Numbered from the stretch's first letter, positions 43,821-57,287 are shown. The stretch is DNA of 64,000 nucleotides from Caenorhabditis remanei (GCF_010183535.1 NC_071333.1:21437901-21501900), one strand, 5' to 3'. The notes: generated from the sequence alone by a model not told the origin. Numbers and translations: made by a program.

Positions 43821-46800
43821 TCATCTGCAGATATTCTTAGAGTTCTTATCAATAAGATAAGACAATAAAACATAGGCCAATTGACCCGTCTGTCGTGGAG
43901 TTTAGTTCCTCATCTGCAGATATCCTTAGAGTTCTTATCAATAAGATAAGACAATTAAAAATAGGCCAATTGACCCGTCTGTCGTGGAGTTTAGTTCCTC
44001 ATCTGCAGATATCCTTAGAGTTCTTATCAATAAGATAAGACAATAAAACATAGGCCAATTGACCCGTCTGTCGTGGAGTTTAGTTCCTCATCTGCAGATA
44101 TCCTTAGAGTTCTTATCAATAAGATAAGACAATTAAAAATAGGCCAATTGACCCGTCTGTCGTGGAGTTTAGTTCCTCATCTGCAGATATCCTTAGAGTT
44201 CTTATCAATAAGATAAGAAAATAAAACATATGCCAATTGACCCGTCTGTCGTGGAGTTTAGTTCCTCATCTGCAGATATTCTTAGAGTTCTTATAAAAAG
44301 ATAAGACAATAAAACATAGGCCAATTGACCCGTCTGTCGTGGAGTTTAGTTCCTCATCTGCAGATATTCTTAGAGTTCTTATCAATAAGATAAGAAAATT
44401 AAACATAGGCCAATTGACCCGTCTGTCGTGGAGTTTTAGTTCCTCATCTGCAGATATTCTTAGAGTTCTTATCAACAAGATAAGACAATAAAACATAGGC
44501 CAATTGACCCGTCTGTCGTGGAGTTTAGTTCCTCATCTGCAGATATTCTTAGAGTTCTTATCAATAAGATAAGACAATAAAACATAGGCCAATTGACCCG
44601 TCTGTCGTGGAGTTTAGTTCCTCATCTGCAGATATTCTTAGAGTTCTTATAAAAAGATAAGACAATAAAACATAGGCCAATTGACCCGTCTGTCGTAGAG
44701 TTTAGTTCCTCATCTGCAGATATTCTTAGAGTTCTTATAAAAAGATAAGACAATAAAACATAGGCCAATTGACCCGTCTGTCGTAGAGTTTAGTTCCTCA
44801 TCTGCAGATATCCTTAGAGTTCTTATCAATAAGATAAGACAATAAAACATAGGCCAATTGATCCGTCTGTCGTGGAGTTTAGTTCCTCATCTGCAGATAT
44901 TCTTAGAGTTCTTATCAACAAGATAAGACAATAAAACATAGGCCAATTGATCCGTCTGTCGTGGAGTTTAGTTCCTCATCTGCAGATATTCTTAGAGTTC
45001 TTATCAATAAGATAAGAAAATAAAACATAGGCCAATTGACCCGTCTGTCGTAGAGTTTAGTTCCTCATCTGCAGATATTCTTAGAGTTCTTATAAAAAGA
45101 TAAGACAATAAAACATAGGCCAATTGACCCGTCTGTCGTAGAGTTTAGTTCCTCATCTGCAGATATTCTTAGAGTTCTTATCAACAAGATAAGACAATAA
45201 AACATAGGCCAATTGATCCGTCTGTCGTGGAGTTTAGTTCCTCATCTGCAGATATTCTTAGAGTTCTTATAAAAAGATAAGACAATAAAACATAGGCCAA
45301 TTGACCCGTCTGTCGTAGAGTTTAGTTCCTCATCTGCAGATATTCTTAGAGTTCTTATAAAAAGATAAGACAATAAAACATAGGCCAATTGACCCGTCTG
45401 TCGTAGAGTTTAGTTCCTCATCTGCAGATATCCTTAGAGTTCTTATCAATAAGATAAGACAATAAAACATAGGCCAATTGATCCGTCTGTCGTGGAGTTT
45501 AGTTCCTCATCTGCAGATATTCTTAGAGTTCTTATCAACAAGATAAGACAATAAAACATAGGCCAATTGACCCGTCTGTCGTGGAGTTTAGTTCCTCATC
45601 TGCAGATATTCTTAGAGTTCTTATCAATAAGATAAGACAATAAAACATAGGCCAATTGACCCGTCTGTCGTGGAGTTTAGTTCCTCATCTGCAGATATCC
45701 TTAGAGTTCTTATCAATAAGATAAGACAATAAAACATAGGCCAATTGATCCGTCTGTCGTGGAGTTTAGTTCCTCATCTGCAGATATTCTTAGAGTTCTT
45801 ATCAATAAGATAAGACAATAAAACATAGGCCAATTGACCCGTCTGTCGTGGAGTTTAGTTCCTCATCTGCAGATATTCTTAGAGTTCTTATAAAAAGATA
45901 AGACAATAAAACATAGGCCAATTGACCCGTCTGTCGTAGAGTTTAGTTCCTCATCTGCAGATATTCTTAGAGTTCTTATAAAAAGATAAGACAATAAAAC
46001 ATAGGCCAATTGACCCGTCTGTCGTGGAGTTTAGTTCCTCATCTGCAGATATTCTTAGAGTTCTTATAAAAAGATAAGACAATAAAACATAGGCCAATTG
46101 ACCCGTCTGTCGTAGAGTTTAGTTCCTCATCTGCAGATATCCTTAGAGTTCTTATCAATAAGATAAGACAATAAAACATAGGCCAATTGATCCGTCTGTC
46201 GTGGAGTTTAGTTCCTCATCTGCAGATATTCTTAGAGTTCTTATAAAAAGATAAGACAATAAAACATAGGCCAATTGACCCGTCTGTCGTAGAGTTTAGT
46301 TCCTCATCTGCAGATATTCTTAGAGTTCTTATCAACAAGATAAGACAATAAAACATAGGCCAATTGACCCGTCTGTCGTGGAGTTTAGTTCCTCATCTGC
46401 AGATATTCTTAGAGTTCTTATAAAAAGATAAGACAATAAAACATAGGCCAATTGACCCGTCTGTCGTAGAGTTTAGTTCCTCATCTGCAGATATCCTTAG
46501 AGTTCTTATCAATAAGATAAGACAATAAAACATAGGCCAATTGATCCGTCTGTCGTGGAGTTTAGTTCCTCATCTGCAGATATTCTTAGAGTTCTTATCA
46601 ACAAGATAAGACAATAAAACATAGGCCAATTGACCCGTCTGTCGTGGAGTTTAGTTCCTCATCTGCAGATATTCTTAGAGTTCTTATCAATAAGATAAGA
46701 CAATAAAACATAGGCCAATTGACCCGTCTGTCGTGGAGTTTAGTTCCTCATCTGCAGATATCCTTAGAGTTCTTATCAATAAGATAAGACAATAAAACAT

Positions 46801-49800
46801 AGGCCAATTGACCCGTCTGTCGTGGAGTTTAGTTCCTCATCTGCAGATATTCTTAGAGTTCTTATCAATAAGATAAGACAATAAAACATAGGCCAATTGA
46901 CCCGTCTGTCGTGGAGTTTAGTTCCTCATCTGCAGATATCCTTAGAGTTCTTATCAATAAGATAAGACAATAAAACATAGGCCAATTGACCCGTCTGTCG
47001 TGGAGTTTAGTTCCTCATCTGCAGATATTCTTAGAGTTCTTATCAATAAGATAAGACAATAAAACATAGGCCAATTGACCCGTCTGTCGTGGAGTTTTAG
47101 TTCCTCATCTGCAGATATTCTTAGAGTTCTTATCAATAAGATAAGACAATAAAACATAGGCCAATTGACCCGTCTGTCGTGGAGTTTAGTTCCTCATCTG
47201 CAGATATTCTTAGAGTTCTTATCAATAAGATAAGACAATAAAACATAGGCCAATTGACCCGTCTGTCGTGGAGTTTAGTTCCTCATCTGCAGATATCCTT
47301 AGAGTTCTTATCAATAAGATAAGACAATAAAACATAGGCCAATTGACCCGTCTGTCGTGGAGTTTAGTTCCTCATCTGCAGATATTCTTAGAGTTCTTAT
47401 CAATAAGATAAGACAATAAAACATAGGCCAATTGACCCGTCTGTCGTGGAGTTTAGTTCCTCATCTGCAGATATCCTTAGAGTTCTTATCAATAAGATAA
47501 GAAAATTAAACATAGGCCAATTGACCCGTCTGTCGTGGAGTTTAGTTCCTCATCTGCAGATATCCTTAGAGTTCTTATCAATAAGATAAGACAATAAAAC
47601 ATAGGCCAATTGACCCGTCTGTCGTGGAGTTTAGTTCCTCATCTGCAGATATCCTTAGAGTTCTTATCAATAAGATAAGACAATAAAACATAGGCCAATT
47701 GACCCGTCTGTCGTGGAGTTTAGTTCCTCTTCTGCAGATATTCTTAGAGTTCTTATCAATAAGATAAGACAATAAAACATAGGCCAATTGACCCGTCTGT
47801 CGTGGAGTTTAGTTCCTCATCTGCAGATATCCTTAGAGTTCTTATCAATAAGATAAGACAATAAAACATAGGCCAATTGATCCGTCTGTCGTGGAGTTTA
47901 GTTCCTCATCTGCAGATATTCTTAGAGTTCTTATCAATAAGATAAGACAATAAAACATAGGCCAATTGATCCGTCTGTCGTGGAGTTTAGTTCCTCATCT
48001 GCAGATATCCTTAGAGTTCTTATCAATAAGATAAGACAATAAAACATAGGCCAATTGATCCGTCTGTCGTGGAGTTTAGTTCCTCATCTGCAGATATCCT
48101 TAGAGTTCTTATCAATAAGATAAGAAAATTAAACATAGGCCAATTGACCCGTCTGTCGTGGAGTTTAGTTCCTCATCTGCAGATATCCTTAGAGTTCTTA
48201 TCAATAAGATAAGACAATAAAACATAGGCCTATTGACCCGTCTGTCGTGGAGTTTTAGTTCCTCATCTGCAGATATTCTTAGAGTTCTTATCAATAAGAT
48301 AAGACAATAAAACATAGGCCAATTGACCCATCTGTCGTGGAGTTTAGTTCCTCATCTGCAGATATCCTTAGAGTTCTTATCAATAAGATAAGACAATAAA
48401 ACATAGGCCAATTGACCCGTCTGTCGTGGAGTTTTAGTTCCTCATCTGCAGATATTCTTAGAGTTCTTATCAATAAGATAAGACAATTAAACATAGGCCA
48501 ATTGACCCATCTGTCGTGGAGTTTAGTTCCTCATCTGCAGATATCCTTAGAGTTCTTATCAATAAGATAAGACAATAAAACATAGGCCAATTGACCCGTC
48601 TGTCGTGGAGTTTTAGTTCCTCATCTGCAGATATTCTTAGAGTTCTTATCAATAAGATAAGAAAATTAAACATAGGCCAATTGACCCGTCTGTCGTGGAG
48701 TTTAGTTCCTCATCTGCAGATATCCTTAGAGTTCTTATCAATAAGATAAGACAATAAAACATAGGCCAATTGACCCGTCTGTCGTGGAGTTTAGTTCCTC
48801 ATCTGCAGATATTCTTAGAGTTCTTATCAATAAGATAAGACAATAAAACATAGGCCAATTGACCCGTCTGTCGTGGAGTTTTAGTTCCTCATCTGCAGAT
48901 ATTCTTAGAGTTCTTATCAACAAGATAAGAAAATTAAACATAGGCCAATTGACCCGTCTGTCGTGGAGTTTTAGTTCCTCATCTGCAGATATTCTTAGAG
49001 TTCTTATCAATAAGATAAGACAATAAAACATAGGCCAATTGACCCGTCTGTCGTGGAGTTTTAGTTCCTCATCTGCAGATATTCTTAGAGTTCTTATCAA
49101 TAAGATAAGACAATAAAACATAGGCCAATTGACCCATCTGTCGTGGAGTTTAGTTCCTCATCTGCAGATATCCTTAGAGTTCTTATCAATAAGATAAGAC
49201 AATAAAACATAGGCCAATTGACCCGTCTGTCGTGGAGTTTTAGTTCCTCATCTGCAGATATTCTTAGAGTTCTTATCAATAAGATAAGAAAATTAAACAT
49301 AGGCCAATTGACCCATCTGTCGTGGAGTTTAGTTCCTCATCTGCAGATATCCTTAGAGTTCTTATCAATAAGATAAGACAATAAAACATAGGCCAATTGA
49401 CCCGTCTGTCGTGGAGTTTTAGTTCCTCATCTGCAGATATTCTTAGAGTTCTTATCAATAAGATAAGAAAATTAAACATAGGCCAATTGACCCGTCTGTC
49501 GTGGAGTTTTAGTTCCTCATCTGCAGATATTCTTAGAGTTCTTATCAATAAGATAAGACAATAAAACATAGGCCAATTGACCCATCTGTCGTGGAGTTTA
49601 GTTCCTCATCTGCAGATATCCTTAGAGTTCTTATCAATAAGATAAGAAAATTAAACATAGGCCAATTGACCCATCTGTCGTGGAGTTTAGTTCCTCATCT
49701 GCAGATATCCTTAGAGTTCTTATCAATAAGATAAGACAATAAAACATAGGCCAATTGACCCGTCTGTCGTGGAGTTTTAGTTCCTCATCTGCAGATATTC

Positions 49801-51129
49801 TTAGAGTTCTTATCAATAAGATAAGAAAATTAAACATAGGCCAATTGACCCGTCTGTCGTGGAGTTTAGTTCCTCATCTGCAGATATCCTTAGAGTTCTT
49901 ATCAATAAGATAAGACAATAAAACATAGGCCAATTGACCCGTCTGTCGTGGAGTTTTAGTTCCTCATCTGCAGATATCCTTAGAGTTCTTATCAATAAGA
50001 TAAGAAAATTAAACATAGGCCAATTGACCCGTCTGTCGTGGAGTTTAGTTCCTCATCTGCAGATATCCTTAGAGTTCTTATCAATAAGATAAGACAATAA
50101 AACATAGGCCAATTGACCCGTCTGTCGTGGAGTTTTAGTTCCTCATCTGCAGATATCCTTAGAGTTCTTATCAATAAGATAAGAAAATTAAACATAGGCC
50201 AATTGACCCGTCTGTCGTGGAGTTTAGTTCCTCATCTGCAGATATTCTTAGAGTTCTTATCAATAAGATAAGACAATAAAACATAGGCCAATTGACCCGT
50301 CTGTCGTGGAGTTTTAGTTCCTCATCTGCAGATATTCTTAGAGTTCTTATCAACAAGATAAGAAAATTAAACATAGGCCAATTGACCCATCTGTCGTGGA
50401 GTTTAGTTCCTCATCTGCAGATATCCTTAGAGTTCTTATCAATAAGATAAGACAATAAAACATAGGCCAATTGACCCGTCTGTCGTGGAGTTTAGTTCCT
50501 CATCTGCAGATATTCTTAGAGTTCTTATCAATAAGATAAGAAAATTAAACATAGGCCAATTGACCCGTCTGTCGTGGAGTTTTAGTTCCTCATCTGCAGA
50601 TATTCTTAGAGTTCTTATCAACAAGATAAGAAAATTAAACATAGGCCAATTGACCCATCTGTCGTGGAGTTTAGTTCCTCATCTGCAGATATCCTTAGAG
50701 TTCTTATCAATAAGATAAGAAAATTAAACATAGGCCAATTGACCCGTCTGTCGTGGAGTTTAGTTCCTCATCTGCAGATATCCTTAGAGTTCTTATCAAT
50801 AAGATAAGAAAATTAAACATAGGCCAATTGACCCATCTGTCGTGGAGTTTAGTTCCTCACCTGCAGATATCCTTAGAGTTCTTATCAATAAGATAAGAAA
50901 ATTAAACATAGACCAATTGACCCGTCTGTCGTGGAGTTTAGTTCCTCATCTGCAGATATCCTTAGAGTTCTTATCAATAAGATAAGAAAATTAAACATAG
51001 GCCAATTGACCCGTCTGTCGTGGAGTTTAGTTCCTCATCTGCAGATATTCTTAGAGTTCTTATCAATAAGATAAGAAAATTAAACATAGGCCAATTGACC
51101 CGTCTGTCGTGGAGTTTAGTTCCTCATCT
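43821..51129. repeat. Large 89-bp satellite/minisatellite array, about 82 units, with palindromic GATA sites
   Basis: 7.3 kb of head-to-tail units of 89 bp, with 90-bp and about 87-bp variants. Each unit runs ctgcagatattcttagagtt, cttatcaataagataag, a-rich spacer, aggccaattgacccgtctgt, cgtggagtttagttcctcat. Almost every unit has a PstI site and the hairpin cttatc-aataa-gataag. The hairpin gives a TGATAAG and an AGATAAG GATA-factor-like site per unit in opposite orientation. The many short minus-strand frames here are by-products; an 89-bp unit cannot keep frame. The array ends with a partial unit at 51129. Confidence 0.97.
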
Positions 51130-51213
51130 GACCACTAGCTTTCACCCATATTGGGATTCAACCAAAGATATTCACAATGAAGTTTATTCACGAAAACTCT
51201 TGAATCCTCATTT

Positions 51214-51586
51214 TCACGACATTGCTCTGATTGTGATTGCGAGCAGAACAATGAGAAAAATAGATCCAATTAAGAAAATATAAGGGCGGTTCTTCTCTTC
51301 GACAAACCACCAGGCTCGGCAAATCTCCTCGTACTCGTTGTAAATCTTGTTGATTTGAGCATTACTGTAGTCCTCCATCGATTTGGTTTGGTTCAAGACG
51401 TTGTTGTAGTTCTGTGGGTTAAAAATCAATCGATGAACAATTAAGGAATAAAGCTCACTCTTCTACGATTTTTGCTAGCACGGCGTCTCACTACAATGAC
51501 GTTTTTCCAGATTTAGATTTGAATCCACTAGTCTTCTTTTGAAAGCCGCGAGCTTTTCCATTTCCAAAGATTGAACGCCGAGGCAT
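51214..51586 (-). CDS. Small basic, C-terminally membrane-anchored protein, about 95 aa
   Basis: The last exon, 51214-51411, is solid: after a CACAG acceptor it encodes NYNNVLNQTKSMEDYSNAQ, a helical acidic stretch and a single hydrophobic segment (YIFLIGSIFLIVLLAITI) ending RAMS, tail-anchor style. A plausible start at 51586 (MPRRSIFGNGKARGFQKK) follows a TTGCAG acceptor. To join them I use exons 51529-51586 and 51459-51490, with introns of 38 and 47 nt; this keeps phase and gives a very basic linker (MRRRASKNRRR). The middle is uncertain because the direct reading hits a stop. The gene begins 85 bp from the satellite edge. The function is unknown. Confidence 0.5.
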
Positions 51587-52515
51587 CTGCAATTACAAAG
51601 TATATGTTTGATAAAGAACACTTGCTGTAGATAAAACTATCCGCGTTTTTTCAACAACCTCATGATGATGATTCACAACTTTTCTAGAGGTTATTGATAA
51701 TCTTATGAGACCAACTAATGTTCTATGGTTATCTCTGCTCAGAATTATGATAATTATGTTCAACATAGTTAATGACATATTTCAACTCGTTCAAAATTAC
51801 AGTCGTTCTTTTAGATGAACCGAAAAAAAGTTATCGAAAAAAAGTGTTTATGTGAAAAAAGTAGTCAAAAAAAGCTTCATACTAACATTTTCGAAAAGAT
51901 CTAGAGTGTGATTTCAACAAAATATGACATTAAACTTCTAATGATATGTAAAGCAAGAAGTTGAAATCTTGTGATTTTTTCTCAAGTTACCCACTCACCT
52001 GCTTGAAGCTTCAACAAGCTAAATGATAGGTTAAGTCAACAAAGCTAAATGATAGGTTAAGTTGTCCTAACATTGAGAACTTTGGACAGAACGAAATTAT
52101 AGATGGTGTAATATAAATCTTGATAATCCAAATTCACTTATGAAATAGGATTTTTATTTTAGAATCAAATATACCATCAAACCTATGATATTGATGAGCG
52201 TAGCTTGAATTAGATTACTCTTGCTCTCTGCAAAAAAAGTATAAAATTATATTAAAAATATACAAATAATCGAAAATATTCGAGTTAACTCTACGCACGT
52301 CGCAATAGATTGACACATAGATTATTTGACTACATAGACTCCCCTAGGAGGTGGCAGCGTGAATGGAATATTGAAATTGTGTGAACGGCGCCAGACAGAA
52401 TAGACCGAAGGAATGGAATTCTGAAAATAATCTTTTCGGAAAAGTTAGATGATTTTATTTTAATGATAAGAAAAACTGGAACGGTTGAGGTTAATACAGA
52501 GGCTCCGGGACAATT
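51587..52515. other. Intergenic
   Basis: No gene is recognised. A short tandem duplication (agctaaatgataggttaagt twice) lies at 52017-52067. Confidence 0.4.
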
Positions 52516-52628
52516 CGCAACGAGACGTTTCGCCGCCGAGACATTCCGCAACGAGACATTTCACAGCCAGTCATTTCGCAGCGAGATATTTCGCAGCCGG
52601 ACGTTTCGCAGCTATGCGTTCCACAGCC
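52516..52628 (+). repeat. 15-bp tandem repeat, 7 units, open as a pentapeptide repeat
   Basis: Units such as ccgcaacgagacatt and tcgcagccggacgtt repeat exactly every 15 bp. The enclosing frame 52463-52660 (65 aa) reads as F-(R/H)-(N/S)-x-x pentapeptides: FRNETFHSQSFRSEIFRSRT. I cannot show it is expressed. Confidence 0.75.
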
Positions 52629-54389
52629 TCAATTTGCTCGTTTTTTCAGTGACAACTTGACTTTTTCAGATAATTAATTCTATAATCTTTTTAATGGTTT
52701 TTTTAAAGGGGACCACAAAAAAATTGTGTCCAAAAACATAGATACACTTGGTTTGAAAAAAAGTGTCAGTACAAAAAATGTTTAGAATAACACGATCTTA
52801 TTATATTTGTAAAGATTTTTTGATTTCCGTCAAAAAAATTTTTTCGTCATCCAGTCAGCAGCACTTTTGGGTTTCTGCTCAGAGGTTGTTTTAAACGGAT
52901 ATTTTTTTAAATCAAAGAATTTACAATTTTCATTTGCAAAATATAAGTTTAATCGTGAGGTTTTTTTGAATAAGGGTCGAAAATTTTGATTCTCGGTCAA
53001 AATGTCTCAAAATTTTTTGTTGTGAACTCGATGAAAAAAAGTTGTTCAAGTCTGATAATTTGGTAAAAATGTTTACTAATTGTGCTTATTTTTTTAGAGA
53101 AAAATCAGCTTTAAAAAATCAGAAACAAAAAAAAAATTTTTTGACCTTTGAGCACCTACCGTACTACCGTAGCCCGGAGCCGGGGCCCAAAAATCATGGT
53201 ATGGGTCACTGATGACCTAATGTATATGAACATGCAATTTCTAATCTTCAACATCAATACAGGCCGTACGCCCCCACCTACAGTGACCATGCTCGAGTCT
53301 TACAGAGAATAGGTTATATATCCTATTTTTGATCAAGCAATATACTGGACCTCCTACAAAATTGAAAACTTGAGTGAGCTAGCCTTTCTGAAATCAAATT
53401 GTTCAGCAAATCTTTTTTCAGACAAGTACTGTGTTCCGTTCAACTTCAACATTAAAGACGCCGCATAAGATGATGTTCGCTTTTATAACAAAAACTTATA
53501 ATATACCTAAATATTCATGCTGTATTGCTCTAAAGTTGGATTTCAACTAGTTTTTTAAAGGAGTTTTTTATTAATTGCAGTTTATGAAAACTTTGTGTAG
53601 AATTTTATGAAAGACATAGTAAATGAATAGTACTTGTGGTTTTCTGGTTGAAAAAAACGCAACACCACACCTATATTATTGAAGGAAAACATTTTTGTTG
53701 TGCACTTGGGAAGAACAACTATTATAACTATTGAAAAATATTTTCTGCAAAGAAGTTTCAATTTTGCAGACTTTTTTCGAGAACCACAACACCTTTTTAA
53801 AAATTTTTTACCTATAACTTCTTCAAGACCGGTTTTCCGCCGATTTTGACCGATTCAAGACCGATTTTGAATTTTTATCGAACGATTTTTTCGATCCATC
53901 ACAGAAATTGTTGATCGAACTTGTGCCATCCTTCTCGATAGGGAGCTTGCACACATGATCGTTGATTGAGGCGGAACATCAGGTTTATGAAGAAAATACA
54001 GATTGAAAATGGAGTTGTGGAGTAAATGTATTATCTGATTCGGAAAGCATTCTTGCTGGATTAGCTTTGTACAGTAGTGTGCTTATGGACGGCACAGGGA
54101 CAGTCTCCCCCGTCTGAGACACCGATACGGTGAAGGTTTAAAGAATATTCGATATATTGAAGATCTCCCAGCGGATAAATTTGAAAGACGGGGGAACAGA
54201 AAAATGTCAGGAACTTTTATAACAAATGTAAAGGTTTTTGCTTAAGAAATTAACTTTTCCTAATCACTTTGAAAATGCAAGACAATATACTATAATGACA
54301 TAATTCACAGATCTGTAAAAGTAAAGCTAACTAGAGAAAGCCTCCAGGTCAACGTGGAGTTATGGGTCGTTACCTATATCGTTGGAAAG
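52629..54389. other. Intergenic, T-rich
   Basis: Long T/A-rich non-coding sequence with a short GC-rich motif (gtagcccggagccggggccc) at about 53168. I see no gene. Confidence 0.4.
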
Positions 54390-55105
54390 CTGAAATCACG
54401 CTGATTCCAAATATATATTCAGTTTTTGCCCTCGAGGCCTGGTATTCGAGAAAAACGAGGTCAAACTTTGGACCCCTGACAAGTCATTACCTTACCGGCG
54501 TGTCAAAAATATCGGCAGCGTGGCGCAGGTAGTAGCGAGGCGGTGTGGCATGAGGAAGGGTGTGGGTTCGGTCCTGGCCAAGCGAATTTTTTATTGCAAT
54601 TTTTGTGATGAACTTTTAAGATTCTCTAGCAAGGTGTGTTTCACTTTTTCAAGATTTTGATAATGTTTCATTGATTTTCAAGAAAAATAACAACATTTAA
54701 AAAAACAATTTATTTTTCAAAAATTCTCAAAAACTTGCCCATCATTTGATGGTCGAAAAGTGATGAAGTACTCGGAAAATTTTTTTCGTCATTTTCGTTT
54801 CAAATGGCTTATATTCACACAAGAATCAATAAAACATTATCCAAATCTTGTAAAAGTAAGACAGACCTTGCTAGAGAATCTTAAAAGTTCATTACAAAAA
54901 TTGCAATAAAAAATTCGCTTGGCCAGGACCGAACTCACAACTTTCCTCATGCCACACCGCCTCACTATTAACTGCGCCACACTGCCGATATTTTTAACAC
55001 GTCGGTAAGGTAATGACTTGCCACCCGTCCAAACTTTTACCTCGTTTTTCTCGAATACCTCGAGGGCAAAAACTGAATATATATTTGGAATCAGCGTTCT
55101 CTAAG
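54390..55105. mobile_element. Fold-back element with tRNA-like sequence in both arms
   Basis: The arms 54390-54620 (ttccaaatatatattcagtt, ttgccctcgaggcctg, gtcattaccttaccg) and 54880-55105 are inverted copies. Each arm carries a Pol III-like A box (gtggcgcaggtagt) and B box (gggttcggtcctgg) with tRNA-like spacing, opposed in orientation. No transposase is present. The open frame at 55013-55330 is an artefact of the arm. Confidence 0.7.
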
Positions 55106-57285
55106 CCATCCTTAGTAAGGATGTCATATCTTTGCAGTCTGCTCCAAAATCTTGCATTGGTAAGTTTTCATGTCTTTATTTATTTATTGACATGGAATTT
55201 GAACAATAGTGTGAGAGACCAGATGGATCCCCTCAGGAGACTGATACCTGGTTGGGGAGGGAGAGATAGACAAAAATCATGTATAATGGAGAGAAAATTT
55301 GAAAAACTGGACAAGGGTGAGAAAGAGTAATTGGGTTGAAAAATGTACCGAGAAGGGGGAGGCAGAGATACTAAATAGATAAACGTACCGATCTGTAAAG
55401 TGGGAAATCATAGCCTGTTGATTAATTTATTGAGAAAAACTGAATTGGTTCACCGACGTTGCTATAATAGAATTCCACTTGGGAATAATAGTCGAGAAAA
55501 AGCAGCGTGTTTTTCAAACTCAAACTCCAAACTTTTCCCGTCCCATCACGTTAAAACCGCTGATACTCACATTCAGTAATTCTTGCTTTAGAGTGAGTCT
55601 TATCCGAGTGTTCTCGCGGCGGCAGTATTCTTATTTTTGATTTTCCTGATTATGGGAAATCCGATACACTGAGAGTTTTTACGTCAAAATTTTTCCAAAA
55701 AATAAGAAATATACAGGCATCAAAATAATATAATTGTCGATAAGATCAATTCATCCGAACCAAAGATGTTTTAACGAAATAAACGTCACCCCCGGCCTTG
55801 TTTATTTTTATTGAATCCTTGTATTTTTCTTTTTTTTACTATTTCGGATATTTGGAATTTGCAAAGGTGAGTCAAAACTTTTTGAGCATTATTTAAAACC
55901 AAAATTAGAAAGGAAAACTTTTCCCCACTAATTAAGAAAAACTAGTATTTTCCTGTTTTAGTTTTAGATGTTGATGCAACTGTTACAGACCATCTCTTCC
56001 AATGTATTGTAAGCTGCTACCAAACACCCACTGGTTTACATCACTGTGATGCTTGCTGCTAGTCTGGATGGTACCAAATGTCTTAAATTCATAATTATCC
56101 TAGAAGTCGTCAAAGTACGCAAAGAGAAGTTTGTGAATAAACTGAATTCGATGTCATGCAAACACTCTTTGTTCAATGACGATGAGACGTGTAGTTTTCT
56201 GAAAGCGACCATCAACAATGCGAGAGACGGAAATAAGTTGATTTTCTGGGATTCTTACTTTCCACCACCTTCTTTCCCAATGGGTAGTAGGTATGGCGGG
56301 GGGAAAAAAAGTGGGCGGGACTTAAAACTGTGTCCAAAAAAGTTTTTTTGCTTTGTCTCTTGCAACTTTGTTCAAACTTTATATTTTCCAATAATTTTTT
56401 TTAGCTGCTTAGCTAATAACTTTTTCTTTCTTTTTGCCAAATTTCATTTTCCTGGAGTCGAAAAGAGCAGAGTTGTGCTCAGAAATAGGTGAAAAAAGCG
56501 ACAAAAAATGTCAACTTTTTGTCCCCAAGTTGAACCATTAATAACTTTCCCAATTCTCGATGAAATTTTGATTTTATTTTTTTTCATCAATAGGGAATTT
56601 TGTGGCCATTTTTTTATTAAAAACCCCCTAATCGAGATTCCATACTTCTGAACGAGTTATAATCGATAGACTTTTTATTTTGAGAGAATTTTCGATTTTT
56701 TGATTTTTCGGTTTTTTTTGCTTTACCTCGATTATCTCGAGTTCTACCCGATAGTTTTTCATATAACTTGGCAACTAGACGTAAACTTAGACGAGAAATC
56801 ACTTTTTTACGCCAAATTCACAATTTGAATCACCCCCCGCCCGGTACGGCCGGTGGTCTGAAGAAAAACAGAAAAAAATTCCTTGCTGTAGTTGGCCTCC
56901 ACCGGACTATTTTTGCTGTCCTGAAAATTTTTTGTACTAAAGTTGTTTTGATTTTTTGATATGTTGGTCAAATCGGAATTATCTAGTGGAATATATAAGT
57001 TTCAGCCGAAACGGTCGAGTGGGAGCTGAGCTGTGGAGAAAACGTGTTTTTCGCTTATATCGCTTAGCTCTGGAGTGTCTTTTGTCCGGCTAATATGGTT
57101 TTTTGATATGTGTTAGCCAGAAAAATTATATAGAGGCAAAAAAAAAACAGATTTAAAAAATATTAATTTTGACCCGAGTTATAGGGTCCCAAACTTTGAA
57201 GAACATTTTTGAAAGGAGACAACTGGTCGAGTCGAAGCAAGCGTGCCTCTTCCCACCACTTAAACGCCATCTGGGTGGCTACACA
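55106..57285. other. Intergenic; one possible relic exon
   Basis: A plus-strand frame at 56046-56290 (LDGTKCLKFIIILEVVKVRK, KLNSMSCKHSLFNDDETC) looks protein-like. Just upstream in another frame, 55970-56060 reads DHLFQCIVSCYQTPTGLHHC. Together they may be a decayed gene. There is nothing else to support. Confidence 0.25.
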
Positions 57286-57287
57286 CC

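Noticed and set aside
43821..51129. CRISPR-like array
   Set aside because: Whole units are repeated with no unique spacers, and the context is a eukaryotic genome.
44266..51283. Many 67-127 aa open frames repeated in the satellite
   Set aside because: They are translations of an 89/90-bp unit. Frame cannot be maintained through 89-bp units, so this is not a repetitive protein gene.
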